Assembly (NCBI GenBank): GCA_014191195.1
Contig: BJGZ01000005.1
Coordinates: 63,557 to 127,556, forward strand
Source of the DNA: Chlorobiota bacterium
Lineage (GTDB): Bacteria > Bacteroidota > Ignavibacteria > Kapaibacteriales > UBA961
Length of the DNA: 64,000 nucleotides
Reading direction: 5' to 3'
The position numbers and the translations under genes are program-made. Below are positions 18,541 to 29,947 of the stretch, piece after piece. The notes beneath the pieces were generated by a model. That model made no database searches. It worked only from the letters and a program-made list of their open reading frames with translations, and had not been told where the DNA came from. Positions within the stretch are counted from its first letter, which is position 1. Every line of letters begins with the position of its first letter.

Positions 18541-19896
18541 TTCGGGATAGAATGTATTCATTAAATCATTGATGAGCTCTAAATTCCCTTCACTATTCCA
18601 TTCCTCTAAAATATTGGGAATCGATAATATTTCTTTACATAATTCCTCATTTATTCTACCATTTTTTAAAGCTTCTGAATAGGGAATATGGCTAAAAGTT
18701 ACCATTGAATATAATGACAAGAATCGTTGTGGGTATAATTCGCTTAATATTTTTTCCACTTTTTTTGTCTTTAGAAAATAGGGATCAGCAACTAAATCCC
18801 TCATTTCTATTAAGTTGTTTAAAGCTAATTCGGCAATTGCATCGCCATTTGGTTTTCTTTTAGCAGTATACTCAGCGAACATTGAATCCCATTCATGTTC
18901 TTGATACGCATCAAGTAATTCATGTAATACCGTGCAATCTTCAAAACCACAATTCATCCCTTGTCCATAAAATGGGACAATAGCATGTGCTGCATCTCCA
19001 ATTAATAAGACTTTATCTTTATAATGCCATGGTGAAAGCCTCATAGTAACTAAAGAGCCTGTAGGATTATTATGATAATCATCCAATAAAGTTGGCATGA
19101 GTGATAAAGCGTCTGGAAATTGTTCTGCAAAGAAATCGAGAATTTTTTGATCTGAATCTAATGATGAAAATGAAGGAGATCCTTCAAAAGGGAAAAATAA
19201 AGTACACGTAAAGCTTCCATCCATATTAGGAAGAGCTATCATCATATATTGTTTTCTTGGCCAAATATGTAAAGCGTTTTTTTCTAAAGCAAAACTACCA
19301 TCACTTAATGCAGGAATTCTTAATTCTTTATATCCTTGATCTATATAATATTGATGATAATTAAATCTATCTAATTTCTGCATTTTATCTCTTATCGCAG
19401 AATATGCGCCATCGGTAGCGATAATACAATCTGATTGGATATGAACAATATTATGTGTTTCGCTATTCTCGAAACTTGCAATTGATCTATCTAAATCAGC
19501 ATCTATACATTTCATTTCAAAATGAATAGAAATATTGTCAAAAGAATCTGCACAATTCAATAATGCAATATTAATACCTCCACGAGATACAGAATTTATG
19601 GCTTGTCCCTCTTTACCATATGCTTGATACATTTGTTCTCCATCCACTGAATGCATCATGCGGCCACTCATCGGTATAGCAACATTAAGTATATCTTGAA
19701 CAATTCCGGCTCCTTCTAATCCTCTTATACCTCTGTCTGACAATGCAAGATTTATAGATCGTCCAGCATATTCGGATTCCTTTCTCATGTCTTTGCGGCG
19801 CTCGTAAATTGTTATGTGATGTCCTTTTTTAGCTAAATAAATTGCTGCAAGGCATCCCACTGGGCCACCGCCCACAATAGTTATATGTTTTGACAT
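18535..19896 (-). CDS. kmo: Kynurenine 3-monooxygenase
   Basis: A flavin-dependent aromatic hydroxylase of about 453 aa that converts L-kynurenine to 3-hydroxykynurenine. The FAD-binding GGGPVG is at 9-14, followed by YERRKDMR and the KMO-typical [38 protein letters not shown] is the second FAD motif. The frame stays open to 19962, but a promoter at 19942-19971 would start transcription near 19935, so ATG 19896 is the sensible start. In bacteria this enzyme usually serves tryptophan-to-quinolinate NAD synthesis. The other pathway genes are not adjacent, though nadC is present 33 kb away. Confidence 0.93.
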   Translation of the reverse strand: MSKHITIVGGGPVGCLAAIYLAKKGHHITIYERRKDMRKESEYAGRSINLALSDRGIRGLEGAGIVQDILNVAIPMSGRMMHSVDGEQMYQAYGKEGQAINSVSRGGINIALLNCADSFDNISIHFEMKCIDADLDRSIASFENSETHNIVHIQSDCIIATDGAYSAIRDKMQKLDRFNYHQYYIDQGYKELRIPALSDGSFALEKNALHIWPRKQYMMIALPNMDGSFTCTLFFPFEGSPSFSSLDSDQKILDFFAEQFPDALSLMPTLLDDYHNNPTGSLVTMRLSPWHYKDKVLLIGDAAHAIVPFYGQGMNCGFEDCTVLHELLDAYQEHEWDSMFAEYTAKRKPNGDAIAELALNNLIEMRDLVADPYFLKTKKVEKILSELYPQRFLSLYSMVTFSHIPYSEALKNGRINEELCKEILSIPNILEEWNSEGNLELINDLMNTFYPEL

Positions 19897-19941
19897 AAAA
19901 GAATTTCCGAAAAAAGGGTATAGAATACATCGTAGAATGAG

Positions 19942-19971
19942 CAAAATTACTAACTCATTCATTTAGCCCAA
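19942..19971 (-). promoter_or_regulatory. Bacteroidota-type promoter of kmo
   Basis: On the minus strand, TTG (complement of 19969-19971), 19 bases, then TAATTTTG (complement of 19942-19949). This matches the TTG-N19-TAnnTTTG consensus of the primary sigma factor of Bacteroidota. Predicted transcription start is near 19935, 39 bases before the kmo ATG. Confidence 0.62.
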
Positions 19972-20083
19972 ACATTTTGATTAATTAATCTGTGAAAATG
20001 TTCAAATTGTTATGATAAGTATTCATTAACCGATAAAAAAATTGATTATTTTCATGTAAATTTCGCGAGTAAATGAGATCTAT

Positions 20084-20764
20084 ATGATATTCACTTTTTT
20101 GGGCCATTCTTGTTTTACACTCAAAACAAAAGGCTTTACATTGCTATTTGATCCATTCATAACTGGTAATTCATTAGCTAGTCATATCGATATTCAATCT
20201 ATACAACCTGATTTTGTTCTTTTATCGCATGCTCATGGAGATCACATAGCAGACGCTGAGGTAATTGCCAAACAAAGTGGATCTACTATTATCGCTAATG
20301 CGGAAATTGTCCATTATTATAAGCAGAATCATAATATAGAAGGACATCCTATGAATTCAGGTGGTTCTTGGAATTTTCCATTTGGCAAGATTATCATGAC
20401 ACATGCATATCATTCAAGTTCTTTTCCAGATGGTAGTTATGGGGGAAATCCCAATGGTTTTATTATCAGTAATGAAGAAGGTACTGTTTACTATTCTGGT
20501 GATACATCATTAAGTTATGATATGAAATTATTAGGAGAAAGATACTCCATAAGTACTGCAATACTTCCAATAGGTGATAATTTCACAATGGATGCAGTTG
20601 ATGCTGCTAAAGCTTGTACTTTTTTAAAGGCTAAACAATGTATAGCAGTACATTTTGATACATTTTCTTATATCAAAGTACATCATTCATGGGTACAAAA
20701 GTGTTTTGATGAACAGTCAATCCCATTAATTCTTCCTAAAATTGGTGAGTATTATGCCTTATAA
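20084..20764 (+). CDS. UPF0173 metal-dependent hydrolase (beta-lactamase fold)
   Basis: A 226-aa cytoplasmic metallo-beta-lactamase-fold protein. The metal motif HAHGDH (49-54) is followed by HAYHSSSF, YYSGDTSLSYD and AVHFDTF, which supply the remaining ligands. Length and motifs match UPF0173, a broadly conserved family without an established substrate. It begins a plus-strand group with the HELAH protein and dapA; the gap to the next start is 15 bp. Confidence 0.9.
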   Translation: MIFTFLGHSCFTLKTKGFTLLFDPFITGNSLASHIDIQSIQPDFVLLSHAHGDHIADAEVIAKQSGSTIIANAEIVHYYKQNHNIEGHPMNSGGSWNFPFGKIIMTHAYHSSSFPDGSYGGNPNGFIISNEEGTVYYSGDTSLSYDMKLLGERYSISTAILPIGDNFTMDAVDAAKACTFLKAKQCIAVHFDTFSYIKVHHSWVQKCFDEQSIPLILPKIGEYYAL

Positions 20765-20779
20765 TCTTGATATTTAGTG

Positions 20780-21922
20780 ATGAATAAGAAAGCATTTCAG
20801 TTTATTATGCTTTACGTAACATTGATACTCAATGTTGATGTATATGCATATATCTATGATGATATGCCAATTTCATACTCAAATCGAATAGATACTGTGA
20901 ATGATAAATCAGTAAAACTGTGGACGAACTATTTGCAATCAAGGCCAGATTCAATTTATGAGAATCCATTTTGGCTAGATATTGATAGAAATGATAGGTT
21001 TTCTTTTGATCCAGCAAGAATTTGGATATTTCAGAATCAAGAAATGCTAAAAACATATAAACCAATGATACTTAGTTCAGAAGAAGTATCTCCTGGTTTA
21101 ACGATGATAAAAACATTATTTATTAAATCATCAGATACTTCCAAAAAGGTATCGCCATTAGCACTTTATAGAGTTTATGCTCAAGTAAAAGATTCTGGAT
21201 ATGTTCTTAAAAGTGCTTTACAAGTAGAAACTAAATCCTGGGAATCCCACAAGATGAATGGCTTAACATTTATCTTATCTCCTTTGCATAAATATACATC
21301 TAGCCTAGCAAGAAAATCTGCTAGATTTTGTGATTCTCTTACAGCTTTATTCGATTTGCCAGATATAGAAGACGCTAAAATTTATGTTCTTACATCAAAA
21401 GATGAATTAGCTTCTATTTTAGGATTTGATTATTTTATTGCCCCACCATTTGGGCTAACATATGCAGAAAAAGATATTGTCCTTACAGCATTAAATTCCG
21501 AATGGCATCCACATGAATTAGCACATTTGATTTTCAGATCATATTCTAAAACACATCGTTTTTTTCAAGAGGGTGTAGCTACTTGGTGTGGGGGTAGTTT
21601 AGGACAATCCTTATTAGATTTAACAATTCTTCTAAAAAAAGAAAATGAAAAAAGGGGTCAACCTCTTTCTTTTAAAAACGTTTTACAAGCTGAACAAAAT
21701 GAATCACTGGCTTATTATACCTATGGAGCCTTGATTTTCAAGAAAGTTTTTGAACAACACGGTGGACGCGGTGTAAAAAATGTGCTTATTGAAGGTGAAA
21801 ATAATAATAAATCTATAGAAGAGATTATAGCTAATGCATTAGGCATATCAGTTTCTGACATTGATGATTTCCTTCAAAAGTCATTATATTTATTCATTAA
21901 AAACAATACTATAAATTATTAA
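20780..21922 (+). CDS. Exported metalloprotease-like protein (HELAH, gluzincin-like)
   Basis: A 380-aa protein with an N-terminal signal sequence (FQFIMLYVTLILNVDVYA) and a zincin motif, HPHELAHLIF, near residue 245. A likely third zinc ligand is the Glu in FFQEGVATW about 15 residues on. That layout resembles peptidase-MA-like gluzincins, but the domain before it (residues 30-200) is unfamiliar and the substrate is unknown. The ATG at 20780 is preferred over the overlapping GTG at 20777. dapA follows after 11 bp. Confidence 0.75.
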   Translation: MNKKAFQFIMLYVTLILNVDVYAYIYDDMPISYSNRIDTVNDKSVKLWTNYLQSRPDSIYENPFWLDIDRNDRFSFDPARIWIFQNQEMLKTYKPMILSSEEVSPGLTMIKTLFIKSSDTSKKVSPLALYRVYAQVKDSGYVLKSALQVETKSWESHKMNGLTFILSPLHKYTSSLARKSARFCDSLTALFDLPDIEDAKIYVLTSKDELASILGFDYFIAPPFGLTYAEKDIVLTALNSEWHPHELAHLIFRSYSKTHRFFQEGVATWCGGSLGQSLLDLTILLKKENEKRGQPLSFKNVLQAEQNESLAYYTYGALIFKKVFEQHGGRGVKNVLIEGENNNKSIEEIIANALGISVSDIDDFLQKSLYLFIKNNTINY

Positions 21923-21933
21923 GGAAATATATT

Positions 21934-22821
21934 ATGCTTACTTCCATATATGGTACCATAACGGCTTTAGTTACTCCTATGAATTCGGATGGATCTCCAG
22001 ATTTTTCCTCATTGAAAAAAATAATTGATTATCAGATTGTTAATGGAATTAATGCAATTGTTCCTTGTGGTTCTACAGGTGAAAGTGCGACTATGAGTTT
22101 TGATGAAAAATGTGAAATCATACGTTTTACAATTGAATATGCTAATGGTAAAATCCCTGTCATTGCCGGGACTGGGTCTCATGATACAAAAGCAGCAATT
22201 GAACTAACAAAAAAAGCAGCTGAATATGGTGCTGATGCTGTCCTTTTAGTTTCGCCATATTATAATAAGCCCACACAAAGAGGTTTAATTGCCCATTTCT
22301 CTGCTATAGCAGAAGCCTGTAGTATTCCACAAATCTTATATAATGTACCAGGTAGAACTGCTCAAAATATGGAAGCAGAAACTCAATTAGCATTAGCCGA
22401 AGCATATCCTCATATCATAGCAACAAAAGAAGCGAGTGCTAATGTAGAACAGATGATGCAGATAATAAAGCATTCTCCAAAGAACTTTTCTGTCCTTGCT
22501 GGAGATGATTCTCTTGCATTGCCAATAATAGCTTCCGGGGGAAAAGGTGTAATTTCTGTGATGTCAAATTATGCTCCTAAGCAATTTGGAGATATGATTA
22601 ATGTTTGTTTACGGGGAGATTTCGAGCTGGCTAGGAAGATGCATTTTCAATTATTTGATTTAATGAGATTGAATTTTATCGAAACTAATCCAATTCCAGT
22701 AAAGGGTATTCTTTCTATGTTAGGTTTTTGTCAAGAACATTATCGATTGCCTATGCAACCTTTATTGTCTTCAAATAAAGAGATATTAAAAAAAGCCTTA
22801 CTTGATGCTGGATTGATATAA
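21934..22821 (+). CDS. dapA: 4-hydroxy-tetrahydrodipicolinate synthase
   Basis: A TIM-barrel aldolase of 295 aa that condenses pyruvate with aspartate semialdehyde, the first step to diaminopimelate and lysine. The Schiff-base lysine is Lys165 (ATKEAS), the catalytic Tyr136 lies in LYNVPGRT, and PCGSTGES (44-51) binds substrate. AAGGAA sits 5 bases before the ATG. A bidirectional terminator follows at once. Confidence 0.95.
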   Translation: MLTSIYGTITALVTPMNSDGSPDFSSLKKIIDYQIVNGINAIVPCGSTGESATMSFDEKCEIIRFTIEYANGKIPVIAGTGSHDTKAAIELTKKAAEYGADAVLLVSPYYNKPTQRGLIAHFSAIAEACSIPQILYNVPGRTAQNMEAETQLALAEAYPHIIATKEASANVEQMMQIIKHSPKNFSVLAGDDSLALPIIASGGKGVISVMSNYAPKQFGDMINVCLRGDFELARKMHFQLFDLMRLNFIETNPIPVKGILSMLGFCQEHYRLPMQPLLSSNKEILKKALLDAGLI

Positions 22822-22823
22822 AA

Positions 22824-22857
22824 AAAGCCTCTTCACATAATGAAGAGGCTTTACTTT
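22824..22857. terminator. Bidirectional intrinsic terminator, dapA / groEL
   Basis: A 12-bp perfect stem, AAAGCCTCTTCA / TGAAGAGGCTTT, with a 5-base loop and A/T tracts on both sides. It lies between the convergent ends of dapA and groEL and can serve both strands. Confidence 0.88.
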
Positions 22858-22870
22858 TTGTTAGTATGGA

Positions 22871-24520
<1,650 letters not shown>

Positions 24521-24535
24521 TTAAAATAGTTGTGT

Positions 24536-24823
24536 TTAGCTTAATACAGCAAAAATATCAGACTCACGCATAATCAATAAGTCTTCACCACTAACACTTA
24601 CTTCAGTACCAGAATACTTTCCGTATAATACTGAGTCGCCAACTTTTACTTGTAATATTACAAGTTTTCCATCTTCAGTTGTCTTACCAGGGCCAGCTGC
24701 AATAATCTCGCCTTGCATTGGTTTCTCTTTTGCTGTGTCTGGAATAATAATACCACCAGAAGTTACTTCTTCAGGCTTTGATGGGCGCACTAATACTCTG
24801 TCGTGCAAAGGTGTTAAATTCAT
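24536..24823 (-). CDS. groES: Co-chaperonin GroES (10 kDa)
   Basis: The 95-aa lid of the chaperonin. It starts [19 protein letters not shown], has the mobile-loop region [19 protein letters not shown], and contains [18 protein letters not shown] precedes the ATG by a few bases. It is the first gene of the groES-groEL pair. Confidence 0.97.
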   Translation of the reverse strand: MNLTPLHDRVLVRPSKPEEVTSGGIIIPDTAKEKPMQGEIIAAGPGKTTEDGKLVILQVKVGDSVLYGKYSGTEVSVSGEDLLIMRESDIFAVLS

Positions 24824-24872
24824 ATAATCCTCGTAAATAAAAAAATATAGAAAAATATAATGTGAAAATTAA

Positions 24873-24899
24873 CTAGCACTCATGTTCCTAGAGTGCTAA
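24873..24899 (-). promoter_or_regulatory. CIRCE operator (HrcA site) of groES-groEL
   Basis: A 9-N9-9 inverted repeat, CTAGCACTC-N9-GAGTGCTAA, matching the CIRCE consensus TTAGCACTC-N9-GAGTGCTAA except for its first base. It ends 50 bp before the groES start. HrcA binds CIRCE and represses chaperonin genes until heat shock; no hrcA is in the window. Confidence 0.93.
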
Positions 24900-25047
24900 T
24901 GAAAAGTTTTGACGCATTAGATGAGGATATTATTGTATGAAGAAAAAAAAACAGAAAATTTAGAGAGATGAAAGTAAATAGTAGGCAGATGTAATCTTAA
25001 GATTCTGTAGATTTGTTTATACATCGAAACCAAGTCAGGAGCAGCAC

Positions 25048-26247
25048 ATGGAAGACTTATCATCTGATTTAGATTCAGAAAAAACAATGAATACAGCACT
25101 TAATAATGCTATCACATCTATGTGGGATAGTTTAAGGAAGTATGAAGAGTCATATAGGGAGTTAAAAACCGAGAATGTAAGCAATCAATTGAAGCTTCAG
25201 GAGTTAAAGAAAGGGGTACATTCAAAAGATAATGAATACCGAAAAGCTATAGCTAATAGATCTGAATTGCTTGCAGAAATCGCATTGTATAAAGACACTT
25301 TATCTCAGTCAGATAAGGTTAAGAAGCAATTGGATTCCTCTACTTCAGAGCTCATCCAATTGAAGAGACATAATGCTAAGTTAAAAGAAGAATCAGGTAT
25401 TATACAGGATCAATTACAAGTTCTTCAAGGAAATTTAGCTTCAATTGATAGTATGTATGTTGCGTATAAAAAAGTATATTCATCAATGTTAAAGAATGTT
25501 TTAGACATTATAGAATTACCAGAAACAGAAGAAGACATCATTAAAGTAAGTGAGAAGCTTTTAGATATATACGCTGAAAAGTCATTAGCAAAAACAGATA
25601 ATTCAGAAGAAATATTTGTATTGCAAGCTGAGATATTTGCTTTGAAATCAAAACTCACTAATAATGTTACAAAAGATGAAGAGATCATTGAGTTAAGAAA
25701 ATCAGTAGAAATTGCAATTTATGAGCGTAATAAATTACAGAAGTTGATAGATGATTCTTCTTACAATTCGGATGCTCTTGATAGGATACCAATCGATGAA
25801 AAAGATGCAGAGATTAAGGATTTACATTTGCAAATAGAGGTTAATGTAAATCAGATTGAAAATCTTAAGAATCAGATGAAAGATGCAGAGAAAGATCTTG
25901 ATGATCAAAAAACGACAATACAAGGATTAAGGGAACAATTAATAACATTAAAAGAGCTGAGTCCAGAAGCTGATATGAGAAGGTCTACTTTAGAATCTTC
26001 CCTAGAAAAGTACAGACAAGAATCTTTACAAAAAGATATTAGAATCAAAGAATTAAATGTAGAAATATTAGAAAAGGAAGATCATATAGATTTCTTGAAA
26101 TCTTCTTTACAATCTATTGATACAGAATTATTGATGACTCTTCAATCAGAAAATACTTCATTAAAAAAAGAAAGAGAGTCTTTAGCAAGCTCATTAGAAG
26201 CAGTTACAAAAAAATTGGATAAGATTTCTAAGCAATCAAGCAAATAA
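25048..26247 (+). CDS. Long coiled-coil protein, function unknown
   Basis: A 399-aa protein, almost wholly charged and heptad-rich (for example EIKDLHLQIEVNVNQIENLK and EKDLDDQKTTIQGLREQLI), with no membrane segment or signal peptide. Coiled coil seems to run from about residue 30 to the C-terminus. The N-terminus is acidic. I recognise no family; such proteins may be structural or cell-division scaffolds. GGAG lies 6 bases before the ATG. It diverges from groES and precedes gcvT by 17 bp. A TAGATTTG element is at 25008-25015 without a clear -33 match. Confidence 0.75.
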   Translation: MEDLSSDLDSEKTMNTALNNAITSMWDSLRKYEESYRELKTENVSNQLKLQELKKGVHSKDNEYRKAIANRSELLAEIALYKDTLSQSDKVKKQLDSSTSELIQLKRHNAKLKEESGIIQDQLQVLQGNLASIDSMYVAYKKVYSSMLKNVLDIIELPETEEDIIKVSEKLLDIYAEKSLAKTDNSEEIFVLQAEIFALKSKLTNNVTKDEEIIELRKSVEIAIYERNKLQKLIDDSSYNSDALDRIPIDEKDAEIKDLHLQIEVNVNQIENLKNQMKDAEKDLDDQKTTIQGLREQLITLKELSPEADMRRSTLESSLEKYRQESLQKDIRIKELNVEILEKEDHIDFLKSSLQSIDTELLMTLQSENTSLKKERESLASSLEAVTKKLDKISKQSSK

Positions 26248-26264
26248 GTACTTAAAGGATGATA

Positions 26265-27356
26265 ATGAAAAAAACAAATTTCCAAGAACTTCACCTTCAA
26301 TATAATGCAAAGATGGTATCTTTTGCAGGTTTTGAAATGCCTATACAATATCCAACTGGCATCTTAGCTGAACACATAGCAGTGCGAACCAATGTTGGAG
26401 TTTTTGATGTGTCTCATATGGGTGAAGTAGAAGTTCGTGGTAGCCAAGCTTTAGAATTTATTCAGAAAATTTCAATCAATGATGCATCTAAGCTTTCAAT
26501 AGGAAAAGCCCAATATTCTGCTATGTGTTATCAGGATGGCGGAATTGTTGATGATATGCTTGTATATTATCGGGGTGAAAACTATTATATGTTGGTTATA
26601 AATGGTGCTTGCGCAGAAAAGGATATAGCCTGGATGCATGAGCAGGTAAAAGAATTTAACGATGTAGACTTAAAAGATATTAGCGATGAAATTAATTTAT
26701 TAGCAGTTCAAGGTCCAAAATCCATTGAAACCTTGCAGAAATTAACAGATACTAATTTATCAGACATTCCATATTATGGCTTTGCAGATGGTATGTGGGC
26801 TGGAATACCAATGATTTTATCTAGAACTGGATATACAGGTGAACTTGGCTTTGAACTCTATTTTCGTGGTGATGAAACAGTTTGTGCTTCTGTTTGGCAT
26901 GCTTTATTTGATGCGGGTAAGGAATATGGAATTTTACCAATTGGTTTAGGCGCCCGTGATACCCTTAGATTAGAAAAAGGATATTGTCTGTATGGCAATG
27001 ATATTGATAATACAACCAATCCATTAGAAGCTGGGCTTGGATGGATAACAAAACTTGCAAAAGGTTCATTTAATGGTTCAGAGATCATTGCATCAGAGAA
27101 AGAGCAGGGCGTGTCAAGAAGATTAGTAGCATTTAAAGTATTGGCTGATAAATTTATTGCAAGACAACATTATCCTATTCATCATAATGGTGACATAGTT
27201 GGTGAAGTAACAAGTGGCAATATTTCTCCAATTCTGAGTTATGGAATTGGAATGGGATATGTTCCTGTATTATTATCAATGCCAGGGTCAATCATTCAGA
27301 TTGCTGCTAGGGGTAAGGAATTTGATGCTGAAATAATAAAATTACCATTTGTGTAA
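26265..27356 (+). CDS. gcvT: Aminomethyltransferase (glycine cleavage T protein)
   Basis: About 363 aa; transfers the methylene group from aminomethyl-lipoyl GcvH to tetrahydrofolate, releasing ammonia. Typical stretches are [46 protein letters not shown] and [23 protein letters not shown] precedes the ATG at 26265, so I prefer it to the ATG at 26259. GcvH and GcvP are not in the window. A strong terminator follows. Confidence 0.95.
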   Translation: MKKTNFQELHLQYNAKMVSFAGFEMPIQYPTGILAEHIAVRTNVGVFDVSHMGEVEVRGSQALEFIQKISINDASKLSIGKAQYSAMCYQDGGIVDDMLVYYRGENYYMLVINGACAEKDIAWMHEQVKEFNDVDLKDISDEINLLAVQGPKSIETLQKLTDTNLSDIPYYGFADGMWAGIPMILSRTGYTGELGFELYFRGDETVCASVWHALFDAGKEYGILPIGLGARDTLRLEKGYCLYGNDIDNTTNPLEAGLGWITKLAKGSFNGSEIIASEKEQGVSRRLVAFKVLADKFIARQHYPIHHNGDIVGEVTSGNISPILSYGIGMGYVPVLLSMPGSIIQIAARGKEFDAEIIKLPFV

Positions 27357-27370
27357 AGAATATTAACTAA

Positions 27371-27406
27371 AAAAAGCCCTTCTGATGATATTCAGAAGGG
27401 CTTTTT
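27371..27406. terminator. Bidirectional intrinsic terminator, gcvT / T9SS protein
   Basis: A 15-bp perfect stem, AAAAAGCCCTTCTGA / TCAGAAGGGCTTTTT, with a 6-base loop and a run of T beyond it. It lies between the convergent ends of gcvT and the T9SS cargo gene. Confidence 0.9.
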
Positions 27407-27431
27407 TGTTTTTCGAGAACTTGATTGTATA

Positions 27432-29924
27432 CTATCGAATAATGATGAATTGACCTGTTATCACAGATTGATTATTCATGATTCGGAAAGTATAAGAACC
27501 AGCAGGTAAATCTTGCACTGAAACCTGAGCTACACCATTTTGACATTCTATTATTTGTTCTGCATTGATAATTCCTAAAGAAGAAAATATCTGAATAGTT
27601 GCTTGGCCATTATAGTGTGGTAAAGCTATTGAAAGAATTGATGTTGTAGGATTTGGATATACTGTAAAAGAAGAACCAAATACATTTTCTTGAACATCAC
27701 TAACAGAGTTTGAATTTAAAGTAATATTCTTTACTACATTAGGAATCGTAGAATAGTCTGTAGTGATTACTGATTGATATCCTTCAAAGTCAATTTTATC
27801 AGCAATGAGCGTAAATAATCCTTGTCCAAGCTCATCAATTGAATAGACGCCATTATCATCACTTAAACAGTAATCTGAAATTTCATTATTTTCATCTACT
27901 GCATAAATAAATGCACCACCAACACTTAATTCAGTAAGAGGTGAATCTGTTTTAAATGTGCCTTTTTTATTGATGATACCATCTAGTTTAGCAGCACCTT
28001 TTTTGCCTAAAACAGGAACTAGTCTGATATCAAACACAATCGCAATCATATTGTCACCAACAGAAATACGAGTTGCATTTTGCCATTTCTTTGCTGCAAA
28101 ACCACTTGATGTATAATATCCAGGTGCATAATAGCGTGTATCAGGAATGCCAAAAAGAACATATTCACCAGGTTCAAGATTATTAAATACTGCATTTCCT
28201 TCTAAATCTGTATTTAATGTTCTTGCAATACCTTTTTTAGGCTCTTTGCCATTTGCAATTGGCAGTGCAATGATTTTCCCAAATAATCCCTTGCCAGAAG
28301 TATCTTTTAAGGAAGCGGCAAAACCATTCTTAAATACCGGTTTGTCCTGAAGAACAAAGTTGATATTTGTATTTTGAGTTAGCACAATAGTTGTGGCTTC
28401 AGCCATATTTTGTTTGCCATCAAAATAAGATTGCAAGTATAATGCTGAATAATCACCAGTAGGAATTGCCAAGGCTATCATTGCATAGTTTTCTGGTAAT
28501 TCAATTCGATAATTTCCTGTATTATCTGTTTTAACTGAAATGATAACATTTTCTTTTGTACTGCCATTAGGGTTTTTACCGATAAACTGTACAAGTGAAT
28601 TAGGAATACCTTCGCCTTTTGAATTTTTAACTGAACCTTCTACAAGCCAATATTTTGCTTTCTTTTTTAATTCCACAATAGCAGGAATTTCATAAGTATT
28701 GTTGCATGTGGCAACCATTATTTGAGCTAAAGACATCTCCTTAGCATCTTTATACCATTCTTCAATAAAAGACTCACCGGTGAACAAGATTTTATAAGAA
28801 CCTTCTCTAACTTTCATAGACCATTGTCCCATTTTAAAAGCAACAGTATAAGAGCTTTGGCCTAGATTATCTTTTTCCAAACGAATTGCCTTTACAGTAC
28901 CAGAAGCTATTGGCTGGCCATTAGCATCTTTAACATATCCTACCAACATTGCACATGGTTGAGGTTTATCAGATCCTTCGCAATTTTCTTTAACATTAAT
29001 AATCCATGACTGATCGGTTATCAATGTATCATTACCTATTATTTGTATTGCAGCAATAATGACTTTGTATTCTCCAATATTTTTTGGAGCCCATGTAATT
29101 CTTCCAGTTGAAGGATTTATTGTAAGGCCATCTGGTCCTGAAATTAGCTTCCAAACAACAGTTGTTGAATACATAGTTTGAAGTTTAGGCTCATATATAT
29201 ATTCTTTATTTATGCAACCTGTAGTTGAAGGCTTACTTATGATTGAGAATTTCTGTTCAACATTCTTATCGCTTATCTTTAATTCAAATAATTGCGTAAT
29301 AATGGTTTTCGGGGCATCTGTCATTGCACATGTTAAAACAATCTGATACACCCCTGCAATTGGCGATTTCCATTCAATTTTACCATCATTGTTAATAGTC
29401 ATACCATCTGGAGATTTAACTAATGCCCAAGCAAAGCCACCTTTATAATCACTTGGTACAGAAATTTTGGCTATATCTTGATAAGCAATACCAGTATAAC
29501 CAGTTTTTAAAGGTTCGGAAATAAATTTGAATAAAGAATTTGCCTCTTTGATGACAATCATTTTCTTTTCAGTTGGAAGGCTCTCTGAACCAGAATTTTT
29601 TGCAGTTACATATAATTTATATGTTCCAGCAGCTAAGCCCTGTTTAACACATTTTGTTCCACGTGGATCTGCAATTACTTTGAAATCTGTTAAGACACCA
29701 TTAATAGTAGTTGCCATATACACTAAATACTGTGTATTAGAATCTGCATCTTGAGCAGGTTTCCACGTAGCAATTATAGTAGCAGGTGCAGTGTCAGCAC
29801 CTTCAATCGTTACATTGAAATTTGTTGGCGTACCAGGTATCGCCATCAAATTTGCAAATGAAGCAATAGCTAAGAGAGCAATAATCATTACTCTTTTCGC
29901 TATGTTTTGTAGAAAATTCTTCAT
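27432..29924 (-). CDS. T9SS-exported multidomain surface protein
   Basis: An 830-aa secreted protein. After a signal peptide (ending near FANLMA) come an FN3-like segment (about 30-120), two Ig/cadherin-like repeats each carrying a DGxTIN...G-I-W pattern (about 135-300), and several carboxypeptidase-regulatory-like beta domains (about 325-720). The C-terminus is a type A sorting domain with VYPNPTTSILSIALP and PAGSYTFRI. It is probably exported by the type IX system and anchored or released at the surface. It is the last gene of the sigma/anti-sigma/lipoprotein group, 23 bp after the lipoprotein. Confidence 0.88.
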   Translation of the reverse strand: MKNFLQNIAKRVMIIALLAIASFANLMAIPGTPTNFNVTIEGADTAPATIIATWKPAQDADSNTQYLVYMATTINGVLTDFKVIADPRGTKCVKQGLAAGTYKLYVTAKNSGSESLPTEKKMIVIKEANSLFKFISEPLKTGYTGIAYQDIAKISVPSDYKGGFAWALVKSPDGMTINNDGKIEWKSPIAGVYQIVLTCAMTDAPKTIITQLFELKISDKNVEQKFSIISKPSTTGCINKEYIYEPKLQTMYSTTVVWKLISGPDGLTINPSTGRITWAPKNIGEYKVIIAAIQIIGNDTLITDQSWIINVKENCEGSDKPQPCAMLVGYVKDANGQPIASGTVKAIRLEKDNLGQSSYTVAFKMGQWSMKVREGSYKILFTGESFIEEWYKDAKEMSLAQIMVATCNNTYEIPAIVELKKKAKYWLVEGSVKNSKGEGIPNSLVQFIGKNPNGSTKENVIISVKTDNTGNYRIELPENYAMIALAIPTGDYSALYLQSYFDGKQNMAEATTIVLTQNTNINFVLQDKPVFKNGFAASLKDTSGKGLFGKIIALPIANGKEPKKGIARTLNTDLEGNAVFNNLEPGEYVLFGIPDTRYYAPGYYTSSGFAAKKWQNATRISVGDNMIAIVFDIRLVPVLGKKGAAKLDGIINKKGTFKTDSPLTELSVGGAFIYAVDENNEISDYCLSDDNGVYSIDELGQGLFTLIADKIDFEGYQSVITTDYSTIPNVVKNITLNSNSVSDVQENVFGSSFTVYPNPTTSILSIALPHYNGQATIQIFSSLGIINAEQIIECQNGVAQVSVQDLPAGSYTFRIMNNQSVITGQFIIIR

Positions 29925-29947
29925 AAAATCACCTTAAAAAAATTATA

